DNA of 38,298 nt from NCBI RefSeq assembly GCF_900218065.1, contig NZ_OBMU01000001.1, positions 1,555,940 to 1,594,237 of the forward strand, read 5' to 3'. The translations under genes and the position numbers were made by a program. The notes below the pieces were generated by a model that saw nothing but the letters and a program-made list of their open reading frames with translations, made no database searches and was not told the origin of the DNA. Positions within the stretch are counted from its first letter, which is position 1. Each line of letters begins with the position of its first letter. Shown piece by piece: positions 1 through 7,720 of this stretch. This stretch comes from Novosphingobium sp. Chol11. Lineage in GTDB: Bacteria > Pseudomonadota > Alphaproteobacteria > Sphingomonadales > Sphingomonadaceae.

Positions 1-407
1 CCGCCAGCGCCTACAGTTTGGGCTCGCTCGGCAAAAGCGGCGCCGGCGCAGTCGCGGGCGGCATGAGCGCGGTCGGCCAAGCGGCTGCCGGAAGCGCCGC
101 CGACGCCATCCTTTCCCCCTTGCGCAAGGCGGCCGCCAAGGGCGGCGAGACGATGAAGGCCAGTTTCCGCTCAGGCGCGCGCGCGGGCTTCGCCGCCACG
201 GGCGGCACCATCACCGGCGGACCCGCGACCGCTGCCGCCGCGACCGGCGACACTTCCGCCACGTCCACGTCCGGCCCGCCCGCATGGGCGGCCGCGATGA
301 AGCGCCGCCAGACCATGACTCACGGGGCGACCCTCGCCGCACACACGCTGAAGGCCGGCGACAGCCACGGCGGCGGCTCCGGCCCCGACATTCGGGAGAG
401 AGACTGA
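1..407 (+). CDS. trbL: TrbL conjugal transfer protein, C-terminal part (partial at left edge)
   Basis: The open frame enters from the left edge and ends with TGA at 405-407. About 135 residues remain, rich in Ala, Gly, Ser and Thr and without membrane segments, ending in a charged tail. This fits the low-complexity cytoplasmic or periplasmic tail that follows the membrane segments of TrbL/VirB6-type mating-pair proteins. The assignment rests mainly on position directly before trbF, with the next ATG one base after the stop. TrbL is an inner-membrane component of the P-type (trb) type IV secretion channel. Its start and membrane domain lie outside the window. Confidence 0.8.
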   Translation, partial: ASAYSLGSLGKSGAGAVAGGMSAVGQAAAGSAADAILSPLRKAAAKGGETMKASFRSGARAGFAATGGTITGGPATAAAATGDTSATSTSGPPAWAAAMKRRQTMTHGATLAAHTLKAGDSHGGGSGPDIRERD

Positions 408-408
408 G

Positions 409-1092
409 ATGTTCCGACGCCCCTCCATCCGCTACGGCCACACGCCCGCATCCGTCACGCCCTACCAGGCCGCCCAGCAGGAATGGGACAGCCGCATGGG
501 CCAGCCGGTCGTTCAGGGGAAGAACTGGCGGCTCGCCTTCTTTTGCGCAACGGCGCTGAACTTCGGGCTGACCGGCGGCCTGATCTGGCAATCGGCGCGC
601 GGTCACATCGTCCCTTGGGTGGTGCAGGTCGACCGGCTGGGCGAAGCACAGGCGGTCGCTCCGGCCGAGTCCGGCTACCTTCCGACCGATCCGCAGATCG
701 CGTTCCACCTCGCGCGCTTCATCGAGCAGGTCCGCTCGATCCCCGCCGATCCCGTCATCGTCCGCCAGAACTGGCTCAGGGCCTACGATTTCACGACCGA
801 TAAGGGCGCGCTGGCGCTCAACGACTACGCCCGCGCCAACGACCCGTTCACCCAGGTCGGCAAGGTGCAGGTCGCGGTGGACGTCTCCAGCGTCATCCGC
901 GCTTCGCCCGACAGCTTCCGCGTGGCCTGGGTGGAGCGCCGCTATCAGGACGGCAGCCTCGCCGCGACCGAACGCTGGTCTGCGATCCTCACCGTCGTCG
1001 TCCAGCCGCCCCGCACGCCCGAGAGCCTGCGCAAGAATCCGCTCGGCGTCTTCGTCAACGCCCTCAACTGGTCAAAGGAGCTGTCGCAATGA
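409..1092 (+). CDS. trbF: TrbF, conjugal transfer (VirB8-like) protein
   Basis: This 227-residue protein has a short cytoplasmic N-terminus, one membrane segment at about residues 41-61, and a periplasmic domain of VirB8/NTF2-like type with the conserved stretch HIVPWVVQVDRLG just after the membrane. VirB8 homologues nucleate assembly of the type IV secretion channel in the inner membrane. The ATG follows the trbL stop by one base, and its own stop overlaps the trbG start (ATGA), so translation is probably coupled. Length is normal for the family. Confidence 0.93.
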   Translation: MFRRPSIRYGHTPASVTPYQAAQQEWDSRMGQPVVQGKNWRLAFFCATALNFGLTGGLIWQSARGHIVPWVVQVDRLGEAQAVAPAESGYLPTDPQIAFHLARFIEQVRSIPADPVIVRQNWLRAYDFTTDKGALALNDYARANDPFTQVGKVQVAVDVSSVIRASPDSFRVAWVERRYQDGSLAATERWSAILTVVVQPPRTPESLRKNPLGVFVNALNWSKELSQ

Positions 1093-2096
1093 CGCCTTTC
1101 CGACGTTCCGCCTCGGCGGTCCTGCTCATGTCCGCTTCCGCCCTGGGCGGCTGCGCGACCACATCGGTCAAGCCGCCCGCCATCGCCTATGACAATCCGC
1201 CGCCTGAGATCGCCGCGACGCCCGCGCCGGAGCCGCCGAGACCCGTCGAGGTGGTCGCGATCCCCGAGCCGTTGCCGCTCCCCGGCCAGATGAAGCCTGT
1301 CGCCGCAACCGCTACGCCGCCCGAGCCGGCCGATCCTCGCACGCGCGTCGGCGCGGCCAACGCCGCCGCCCGCGTCCAGCCTGTGCGCGACGGCTTCCTC
1401 AACGCCATCCAGCAATATCCCTGGACCGATGGCGCGCTCTATCAGGTCTATACCGCGCCCGGCCAGGTGACGGACATCGCGCTTCAGGACGGCGAGCAAC
1501 TTGTGGGCGCAGGCCCCGTCGCGGCCGGGGACACTGTGCGCTGGATCATCGGCGACACCACCAGCGGCAGCGGGCCGACGGCGCGCGTGCATATCCTCGT
1601 GAAGCCCACCCGGCCCGACCTGTCCACGAATCTCGTCATCAACACCGACCGGCGCACCTATCATTTGGAGCTGCGCGCGACGGCGGCGACCTACATGGCG
1701 TCGGTCTCGTGGACCTATCCGCATGATGCGCTGATCGCCTTGCAGGCACGCAACGCCGCAGCGGCCTCCGCCGCCCCGGCGGCGACCGGCGTGGACGTCT
1801 CCGCGCTCAATTTCCGCTACCGCATCGAGGGCGACCGCGCGCCGTGGAAACCGCTGCGCGCCTTCGACGACGGCCGGCAGGTGTTCATCGAGTTTCCGGC
1901 CGGGATCTCTCAGGGCGAGATGCCGCCGCTGTTCGTGACCGGCGCGGCCGGCGACGCCGAGCTGGTCAACTACCGCGTCCAGGGCCGCTACATGGTTGTC
2001 GACCGGCTGTTCGCCGCCGCCGAACTGCGCCTGGGCGACAAGCGCAGCGAACAGCACGTGCGGATCGTCCGCGACGATGGGCGACGGGGGCGGTGA
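1089..2096 (+). CDS. trbG: TrbG, conjugal transfer (VirB9-like) protein
   Basis: The 335-residue product begins with a lipoprotein-type signal peptide with lipobox LGGC (Cys22), then a Pro/Ala-rich linker. A VirB9/CagX-type domain follows, with the typical stretches near YQVYTAPGQVTDI and VINTDRRTYHLELRAT. TrbG forms the periplasmic and outer-membrane part of the trb secretion core together with TrbI. The start overlaps the trbF stop (ATGA) and the stop overlaps the trbI start (TGATG), so it sits inside a tightly coupled operon. Confidence 0.93.
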   Translation: MTPFRRSASAVLLMSASALGGCATTSVKPPAIAYDNPPPEIAATPAPEPPRPVEVVAIPEPLPLPGQMKPVAATATPPEPADPRTRVGAANAAARVQPVRDGFLNAIQQYPWTDGALYQVYTAPGQVTDIALQDGEQLVGAGPVAAGDTVRWIIGDTTSGSGPTARVHILVKPTRPDLSTNLVINTDRRTYHLELRATAATYMASVSWTYPHDALIALQARNAAAASAAPAATGVDVSALNFRYRIEGDRAPWKPLRAFDDGRQVFIEFPAGISQGEMPPLFVTGAAGDAELVNYRVQGRYMVVDRLFAAAELRLGDKRSEQHVRIVRDDGRRGR

Positions 2097-3331
2097 TGGC
2101 TGATCCCGTCGACACCCCGCCCGAGCCGGCTGCGCCGCAGCCCGCACGTTCCGACCCGCGCGCGTTCCAGCTCAGGGGCGACCCACCCCGCGTCATGCGA
2201 CTGTCAAGGAAGGCGCTCGCCGTCGTGGGCGTGGCCGCGGGCCTCGGCATCGGCGGCTCGCTGATCTACGCGCTGAGGCCGGCTGGCGAGAAGCAGGCCA
2301 AGGAACTCTACAGCACCGAGAGCCGGCCAACGGCCGAGACCATCACCTCCGGCCCGAAGGACTATGCGCAGGCGCCGCGGCTTGGCCCGCCGCTCCCCGG
2401 CGACCTAGGCCGCCCGATCGTCTCGGCGCAGCAGCGTGGGCAGGATGTCCCTGTCCCGCCGATCGGGACACCGGGCGCGCAGCCTGATCCGCGCGCGCAG
2501 GCGGCCGAAGCCGCTCGCCAGCGCGCCCAGCAGGAACGCGATGCCGCGCGCACCAGTTCGGTCTTTCTCGGCAGCAATGCAGGCGGCGGGACAGGCGGCG
2601 GGACAGGCGGCGGGACCGCCGCCGCTCCGCAGGTCGCCGCGGCCGGAGAACCGCCCGCGCCGGCTGCAACGACCGCTCAGGGCGACCAGGCCGGCAAGCG
2701 CGCCTTCATGGCTCAGGCTTCAAACCAGCGCACGGTGAGCGTCGAGCGGCTTGCGGCCCCGGCATCGCCCAACATCGTGCAGGCCGGCAGCATCATCCCG
2801 GCCGCGCTCATCAACGGCGTCCGCTCCGACCTTCCGGGTCAGATCACCGCCCAGGTGACGCAGAACGTCTATGACAGCATCACCGGCCGTATCCTCCTCA
2901 TCCCGCAAGGCGCGCGGCTGATCGGCGAATATGACAGCCAGATCGCCGCAGGGCAGACCCGCGTGCTGCTCGCCTGGGACCGGCTCATCATGCCGGACGG
3001 GCGCTCGATCGTTCTCGAGCGCCAGCCCGGCGCCGACGCGGCCGGCTTTGCCGGCTTGCAGGACAAGGTGGACCAGCATTGGGGCGGCGTGCTCAAGGCC
3101 GCGATGATCTCGACCCTGCTCGGCGTCGGGACCGAACTGGCCACCGACAATGACAGCGATCTCGTGCGCGCGCTCCGGCTCGGCACGCAGGACACCATCA
3201 ACCAGGCCGGCCAGCAGATCGTCCAGCGTCAGCTCAACATCCAGCCTACGCTCACCATCCGGCCCGGCTATCCGCTGCGCGTGATCGTCACCCGCGATCT
3301 CGTGCTCGAACCTCTTGGAGCGACGCGATGA
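2096..3331 (+). CDS. trbI: TrbI, conjugal transfer (VirB10-like) protein
   Basis: I take the ATG at 2096, which overlaps the trbG stop. The frame is open further upstream, but that part is a shadow of trbG. The 411-residue product has a cytoplasmic Pro-rich N-terminus, one membrane segment at about residues 40-60, a low-complexity periplasmic linker with a three-fold 12-bp repeat, and a C-terminal VirB10 beta-barrel domain containing RILLIPQGARLIGEYDS. VirB10 homologues span both membranes and gate the secretion channel. Its stop overlaps the next gene's ATG. Confidence 0.94.
   Translation: MADPVDTPPEPAAPQPARSDPRAFQLRGDPPRVMRLSRKALAVVGVAAGLGIGGSLIYALRPAGEKQAKELYSTESRPTAETITSGPKDYAQAPRLGPPLPGDLGRPIVSAQQRGQDVPVPPIGTPGAQPDPRAQAAEAARQRAQQERDAARTSSVFLGSNAGGGTGGGTGGGTAAAPQVAAAGEPPAPAATTAQGDQAGKRAFMAQASNQRTVSVERLAAPASPNIVQAGSIIPAALINGVRSDLPGQITAQVTQNVYDSITGRILLIPQGARLIGEYDSQIAAGQTRVLLAWDRLIMPDGRSIVLERQPGADAAGFAGLQDKVDQHWGGVLKAAMISTLLGVGTELATDNDSDLVRALRLGTQDTINQAGQQIVQRQLNIQPTLTIRPGYPLRVIVTRDLVLEPLGATR
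2581..2616 (+). repeat. 12-bp tandem repeat inside trbI
   Basis: Three perfect copies of AGGCGGCGGGAC lie head to tail. They encode a Gly-Gly-Gly-Thr repeat in the linker between the membrane segment and the barrel domain of TrbI. Because the unit is 12 bp, copy-number change keeps the frame. Confidence 0.9.
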
Positions 3332-3549
3332 CGAAGTTGAAACTAGGACCGCTTGCCGACGATCGGCCGGTGAAGCTCGCCGTGGAGCTGCCCGCCGCCG
3401 TCCATCGCGATCTTGTCGCCTATGCCGCAGCCCACGCAGCCGAGACGGGCGGCCAGCCCGCCGCGCCTGAGAAACTGGTCGCGCCCATGCTCGCCCGCTT
3501 CATGGAAACCGACCGCGGCTTTCGCCGCCACCGCACGCGGGCCGACTGA
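3328..3549 (+). CDS. DUF2274 domain protein of the trb cluster
   Basis: This 73-residue protein starts with an ATG overlapping the trbI stop (ATGA). It resembles the DUF2274 family, small proteins regularly encoded directly after trbI in proteobacterial ICEs. The sequence has a short ribbon-like start, a segment VKLAVELPAAVHRDLVAYA that recalls ribbon-helix-helix DNA-binding proteins, and a basic tail. A regulatory DNA-binding role is an inference. It is the last gene of the plus-strand conjugation operon seen here. Confidence 0.8.
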   Translation: MTKLKLGPLADDRPVKLAVELPAAVHRDLVAYAAAHAAETGGQPAAPEKLVAPMLARFMETDRGFRRHRTRAD

Positions 3550-3566
3550 CCCGCGCGAGCAGCGCG

Positions 3567-3878
3567 TCAATTTCCCATGAAGCGCTTGAAGCGGTCCCGG
3601 CCTTCCGCTTCGACGACGGCCTGTTCCGCGTTCGAGCATTCGTCCCCCCTGACCGAGCCGGCCGCGCAGCCCGCTACGATCTGGCGGGCTTCGTCGAGAT
3701 GCGCCGCGAAATAGGGTTTGCCGCGCGGCTCGGTCGCGGCCTGCGGCAGCGGCCGTGGCAGGGCGGAGATCGCCGTTGGCGCGCTCGGCGCGACAATGAT
3801 GGGGCGGAGCGTGAAGCCCGCGCCGAATCCGACGACCAGCGCGACGAGCACGGCGATCCATGCCTTTCCTTGGATCAT
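3567..3878 (-). CDS. TrbK-alt/EexN-like putative entry-exclusion protein
   Basis: The start is ATG 3878, preceded by AAAGGA, and overlaps the stop of the LysR gene (ATGA). The 103-residue product has one N-terminal membrane segment (about residues 5-25), then a periplasmic part with a Pro-rich linker. Its C-terminal motif (ARQIVAGCAAG, then DECSNAEQAV, then RDRFKRFMG) has two cysteines followed by an aromatic/basic end. This pattern resembles the alternative TrbK entry-exclusion family, which blocks redundant transfer into cells already carrying the element. The call is by motif and context; the protein is short and could be another small inner-membrane protein. Confidence 0.6.
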   Translation of the reverse strand: MIQGKAWIAVLVALVVGFGAGFTLRPIIVAPSAPTAISALPRPLPQAATEPRGKPYFAAHLDEARQIVAGCAAGSVRGDECSNAEQAVVEAEGRDRFKRFMGN

Positions 3879-4819
3879 GGCGGTTCCTTTCCCGATTGTT
3901 GAGCAGGCTGTGGCCCGGAGCCCGAGGGGAGCGAATATCGAGTGGCCACGAAATCGAGGAAACGACGCAGCACCGGGTTCTCGTTGTCGTCGCGCCAATA
4001 GCCGGAATAGCCGATGCGGCTGTGGCCGTTGGCTTCATGGATCTCGCGGAACAGGACGCCTGGCACCTGAATGCCGGCGGACGATTCCGCGAAGATTGCC
4101 AGGCGACCGCCGAGCGCGATGGAACTGATGACCGTATCCCGCCCGATGTCGTCCATGTCGATCTCGGGGGTGTAACCGGGGCTGCCCAGCTTCCCGAGTA
4201 GCAGGTTGCGCGTTTCAGGACCGGGATCGCGTTTGGTCAGAAGGAAGCGCTCGCCGGCGAGGTCTTGCCAATGGATGCGTTCGCGGGACGCCAGCGGATG
4301 ACCTTCGGGCATCACCACCAGATGGCGCTCGCTCCAAAGCGGCCGACTTCCGATACCCGGATAGAGCCGTTCGCCGATCATGATCGCGATGTCGAGCAGA
4401 CCGCTCTCAATGCCGGCCAGCAGCATGTCGCGATCCCGTTCGAAGCCCTGCACTCTGACAGCGGGAAAGCGTGCGCTGAAGTCGCTCAGCGTGGCGCGCA
4501 GGTTGCCGGCTGAGAAGGAGGTGTAAAAGCCTACCGCCAGCCGCCCGGTCTCACCCTTCTGAGTGGCTCGGACCCATTCGTTCAGCTCCTCAAACTCCTT
4601 CACAATCCGCTGGGCGGTGCGCAGGTAGGTCTTGCCGTTTGGCGTTAAGGTCGCCCCGCGCGTCCTGCGGTCGAATAGCGTTATCCCGAGCCGCTTCTCG
4701 ACTTCGATGATGTGTCGGCTGAGGGTGGCCTGCTTTATGTTCATGTTGCGTGCCGCCCGACTAAAGCTGCCTGCCTGTGCTGCCGCGAGGAGGTAGCGAA
4801 GTTGGCGTAGTTCGATCAT
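3875..4819 (-). CDS. LysR-family transcriptional regulator next to trb genes
   Basis: The start is ATG 4819. A GTG at 4840 is in frame but lacks a ribosome site. The 314-residue product starts MIELRQLRYLLAAAQAG, with the LysR helix-turn-helix in residues 1-60 (SFSRAARNMNIKQATLSRHI), followed by a periplasmic-binding-like effector domain. The family senses small ligands and usually controls neighbouring genes. It is co-transcribed with the TrbK-like gene by an ATGA overlap and runs towards the end of the trb operon. I infer a role in ICE transfer or exclusion, but the ligand cannot be read from the sequence. Confidence 0.85.
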   Translation of the reverse strand: MIELRQLRYLLAAAQAGSFSRAARNMNIKQATLSRHIIEVEKRLGITLFDRRTRGATLTPNGKTYLRTAQRIVKEFEELNEWVRATQKGETGRLAVGFYTSFSAGNLRATLSDFSARFPAVRVQGFERDRDMLLAGIESGLLDIAIMIGERLYPGIGSRPLWSERHLVVMPEGHPLASRERIHWQDLAGERFLLTKRDPGPETRNLLLGKLGSPGYTPEIDMDDIGRDTVISSIALGGRLAIFAESSAGIQVPGVLFREIHEANGHSRIGYSGYWRDDNENPVLRRFLDFVATRYSLPSGSGPQPAQQSGKEPP

Positions 4820-4866
4820 CCAGTTAATGCCGCCAGGCACCGCACAGCGTTTGAGCGAGGCGATGA

Positions 4867-5490
4867 TTATCCGAGTTGGTCAGCCCTGGTCAGACCCAAC
4901 CGATCGAGGTTTAGGGCCACAAAGTCCCAATCGATCGCGTTGCGGAGGATTTTATCCGCATAGTCGGGACGCGCATTGCGATAGTCGATATAATAGGCGT
5001 GCTCCCACACATCGAGGATGAGGAGCGGTGTCGCTCCGTGAGCCACCGGCGTATCCGCATCATGATAGGAAGTGACCTCAAGCTCGCCCTCTTTCAGATT
5101 GAGCGCGGCCCAACCGCTTGCGAAATGTCCGACAGCTTCCGCTTTCAGCTTCTCGATAAGGCCGTCAAGTGAACCGAAGCTCTCATTGATGAGACGCAGC
5201 AGCTCGCCGGTCGGCTCCTTTTTCTCCGGCGACAGGCCAAGCCAATAGAAGCTGTGGTTCCAGATCTGCCCGACCTGGTTGAACAGGCCCTTGGGGCCTC
5301 TGGCGGCCGTCAGCTCGATCAGTTCGACCAGCGATTTCCCCTGAAATTCGGAGTTGGCCGCCACCAGTTCATTCGCCTTCACGACATAGGCATTGTGATG
5401 CTTGCCATGGTGGAAATCGAAGGTCTCTGCCGAGATGATGTCTCCAAAAGCATCCTTCGCATAGGGCAGTGCAGGCAGTTCGAAAGCCAT
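4867..5490 (-). CDS. sodB: Iron superoxide dismutase
   Basis: This 207-residue protein has the complete Fe/Mn superoxide dismutase fold. The metal ligands are His27 (FHHGKHH), His79 (WNHSFYW), Asp160 and His164 (DVWEHAYY). Gln75 in GQIWNH sits at the position typical of the iron enzyme; the manganese enzyme usually places its Gln in the C-terminal domain. It converts superoxide to hydrogen peroxide and oxygen in the cytoplasm. The start ATG 5490 has a good site (GAGGAG, 6 bases away). It is the last gene of the SoxR-box operon that also encodes the RND pump, which fits a response to redox-cycling compounds. The family call is very safe; the metal is inferred. Confidence 0.95.
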   Translation of the reverse strand: MAFELPALPYAKDAFGDIISAETFDFHHGKHHNAYVVKANELVAANSEFQGKSLVELIELTAARGPKGLFNQVGQIWNHSFYWLGLSPEKKEPTGELLRLINESFGSLDGLIEKLKAEAVGHFASGWAALNLKEGELEVTSYHDADTPVAHGATPLLILDVWEHAYYIDYRNARPDYADKILRNAIDWDFVALNLDRLGLTRADQLG

Positions 5491-5517
5491 TACATTCTCC
5501 TCAGAGTGCAGGGTGGT

Positions 5518-5847
5518 TCACGATGATGAAATCAGATTGGTCACGATGGCGAGCAGCAGGATGATTGCCGGCAGGATCGCCCTTCCTGGGGCACGAAGCG
5601 CGAGAGCGCTCCCGATCATGCCTGCTGTGATCGCGATGGCGAGAGCGGTGCCCAGCGTGCGCGTTGGGGCCACGACCACCAATCCTGCGGTAACAAGCGC
5701 CAGGCCCGCAAGCGCGCGGCGAAACCGCTGCGAGTAACCCCGACGCCCGTAACGATCGCGAACGGGGGCAGCAGGAATCCCGTGCTTGATCGCTCCCACG
5801 GTGAGCGCGGCTCCAAGGAGCCACGAAGGGATTTGGCCGGCGCTCAA
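5518..5847 (-). CDS. Small hydrophobic membrane protein (TTG start)
   Basis: The frame is open much further upstream, but that part is a shadow of the DoxX gene. The likely start is TTG 5847, which overlaps the DoxX stop (TTGA). This gives 109 residues with about four hydrophobic helices (for example WLLGAALTVGA and ALAGLALVTAGLVVVA) and a basic loop RDRYGRRGYSQRFRR. I do not recognise the family. Its size, overlap with the DoxX gene and membrane nature suggest a small partner of that protein. The gene lies 27 bases upstream of sodB. Confidence 0.6.
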   Translation of the reverse strand: MSAGQIPSWLLGAALTVGAIKHGIPAAPVRDRYGRRGYSQRFRRALAGLALVTAGLVVVAPTRTLGTALAIAITAGMIGSALALRAPGRAILPAIILLLAIVTNLISSS

Positions 5848-6236
5848 TCTTCCTCGCCTTCCCAGGGATTTGTCTCGCGGGAAGGCAAAATAGGCCAGCG
5901 CTGGTGCCGCAGCGTGCTTCGTCCGGTAATCACCAGAAGGACGAGAACGACGCCCGGTATAATCGCGTGGACATATTCGCCATTGCGGATCAGCGTTCCC
6001 GCGGCCGCGCACATGACGAGCACACCGAGCACGGCTCCAAGAATGCGCGACTTGCGGACGAACAGGAGCGCAGCGGTGCCGAACTCCAGACCAGCCGTCA
6101 CATAATGGAACCAGTCCGGGTAGCCCCACGTCGCATATTGCGCCTGGGTTCCTTCTGATGCCAGCAGATTGGTGACGCCGCCGATGACGAAGAACGCGCC
6201 CAGCAGCCACGCGAGGGCGGTGCGGAGGTGAGCCAT
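5844..6236 (-). CDS. DoxX-family membrane protein (MexG-like)
   Basis: The 130-residue product has four predicted membrane helices and the DoxX signature: LLGAFFVIGGVTNLL near the N-terminus, AGLEFGTAALLFV in the middle, and a third and fourth helix after it. It starts at ATG 6236, overlapping the stop of the outer-membrane efflux gene (TGATG). In Pseudomonas aeruginosa a DoxX-like protein, MexG, heads the SoxR-controlled mexGHI-opmD operon. Here the DoxX gene lies after the pump genes. Functional equivalence to MexG, reported to bind redox-active pigments, is an inference. Confidence 0.8.
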   Translation of the reverse strand: MAHLRTALAWLLGAFFVIGGVTNLLASEGTQAQYATWGYPDWFHYVTAGLEFGTAALLFVRKSRILGAVLGVLVMCAAAGTLIRNGEYVHAIIPGVVLVLLVITGRSTLRHQRWPILPSRETNPWEGEED

Positions 6237-7720
6237 CAGTTCCTCCGCTTGTCCAACGCAGGCGCTGTCAGCGCCACTGCGGTATTATCCGACTGCTGCG
6301 CGGTAAGTTGTCCGTTCTGCCAGCCGCCGCCAAGCGCCTTGAACAGATCGACCCGCGCGGAAGAAAGCCGCTGGATCGATCCGGCATAGGCACTGCGCGC
6401 GGACAGAAGATCAGCCTGCGCCACGAGCACGTCGAGATAGGCGACCGAACCGGCGCGATAGCGGAGATCCGCGAAGCGGTAGGCCTGCTCGGATCGCTCC
6501 TGCGCCTCGCGCAGCGCATCAAGCCGCTGCTGCTCGGTGGCGACCGTCGTCAACGCCTGCTCGACCTCCTTGAGCGCGGCCACGACCCGCCCATCGAAGG
6601 CCGCCAGCGATGCATCGCCCTGCGCCTCGGCCTGGCGGATCCGCGCGCGGGCAACAGCAATGTTGGGGAAGCTCCAGGAAATAAGCGGCCCCAGCGAGAA
6701 GGAGAAGGAGTCGCCGCCTCGCACGGTGTCGTTGCGGAAGAAATTGCCCGATCCGCCAAGGCTGATCCTCGGATAGAGATCGGCCGTCGCCACGCCGATC
6801 CGGGCGGTGTCGGCCGCAAGCTGCCGCTCGGCCTGCCGGATGTCCGGCCGCCGACGAAGCAGAGCCGCCCCGTCGCCGACCGGAAGTGCTGCCACAGGTT
6901 CCGGCGGCACCGAACAGGTCTGCGCGGCCTGGGGAACATCGCCGGGTGTCGTGCCGAGCAAGGCGGCCAACTCGAACAGCGCCACCTGCCGCTGCCCTTC
7001 GAGCGCCGGGATGGCCGAGCGCGCGGTAGCCGCAGCTGCGGCCGCCCGCTCGACATCGAGCTTGCCGACCGATCCGGCGCGTTCCTGTTCGGTGACGAGC
7101 CGGAGGCTGTCGCTGCTCGTCTTGTAGGATTGGCGGACCACGTCGAGCGCAAACGCAGAGGCGCAGGCGTTGAAATAGGCGCGGGTCGTCTCCGCCGCGA
7201 CGGTGACACGCACCGCGTCGCGCGCCGCCTCCACTGCGTCCGCGTCGGCACGAGCGGCGGCGATGGCCCGGCCGACGCGACCGAACAGGTCGACTTCCCA
7301 TGACAGCGACCCGCTGGCGAACTGCGACCATTGGGCATCGCCGAGATTGCTGGGGAAGCCCGTGGCGCCCGCACCCTGGACGCCGTCGCCATAGGTGACG
7401 CCACCATTGATGTTGGTCGAGGGCAGACGTCCAGCTCGGGCCTCGCCGAGCACCGCGCGTGCCTTGGCCAGATTGGCCGCGGCGACGCGCAGGTCGGTGT
7501 TGGCGGCGAACGCGCGTTCGATCAAACTATCGAGCGCGGGATCGCGGTAGAGCCGCCACCAGTCATCGGGGAGCGCCGCCGCCGGATCGAGGCCGGCTCC
7601 CTTGGTGACAAACGGCTCTGCCGACGCAACCGGGGTCGCGGGTCGCTCATAGTTGGGGCCAACGGCGCAGGCGGAGGCAAGAAGCGGCGCGAGGAGACCC
7701 AGGGGCTTGAGTTTACGCAT
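6236..7720 (-). CDS. RND efflux outer-membrane channel lipoprotein (NodT/OprM/OpmD type)
   Basis: The 494-residue product has a lipoprotein signal peptide (LLASAC, Cys18) followed by AVGPNYERP, the classical start of NodT-family outer-membrane factors. Two TolC-like repeats follow, with conserved parts such as RRPDIRQAERQLAADTARIGVA and the near-C-terminal FADLRYRAGSVAYLDVL. It forms the trimeric outer-membrane exit duct. Its start overlaps the end of the RND pump gene by 8 bases and its stop overlaps the DoxX start, so all are one operon. Length is normal. Confidence 0.93.
   Translation of the reverse strand: MRKLKPLGLLAPLLASACAVGPNYERPATPVASAEPFVTKGAGLDPAAALPDDWWRLYRDPALDSLIERAFAANTDLRVAAANLAKARAVLGEARAGRLPSTNINGGVTYGDGVQGAGATGFPSNLGDAQWSQFASGSLSWEVDLFGRVGRAIAAARADADAVEAARDAVRVTVAAETTRAYFNACASAFALDVVRQSYKTSSDSLRLVTEQERAGSVGKLDVERAAAAAATARSAIPALEGQRQVALFELAALLGTTPGDVPQAAQTCSVPPEPVAALPVGDGAALLRRRPDIRQAERQLAADTARIGVATADLYPRISLGGSGNFFRNDTVRGGDSFSFSLGPLISWSFPNIAVARARIRQAEAQGDASLAAFDGRVVAALKEVEQALTTVATEQQRLDALREAQERSEQAYRFADLRYRAGSVAYLDVLVAQADLLSARSAYAGSIQRLSSARVDLFKALGGGWQNGQLTAQQSDNTAVALTAPALDKRRN

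Noticed and set aside
945..2147. A 400-codon open frame antisense to trbF/trbG.
   Set aside because: Arg/Gly-rich shadow of trbF and trbG, no ribosome site or motif.
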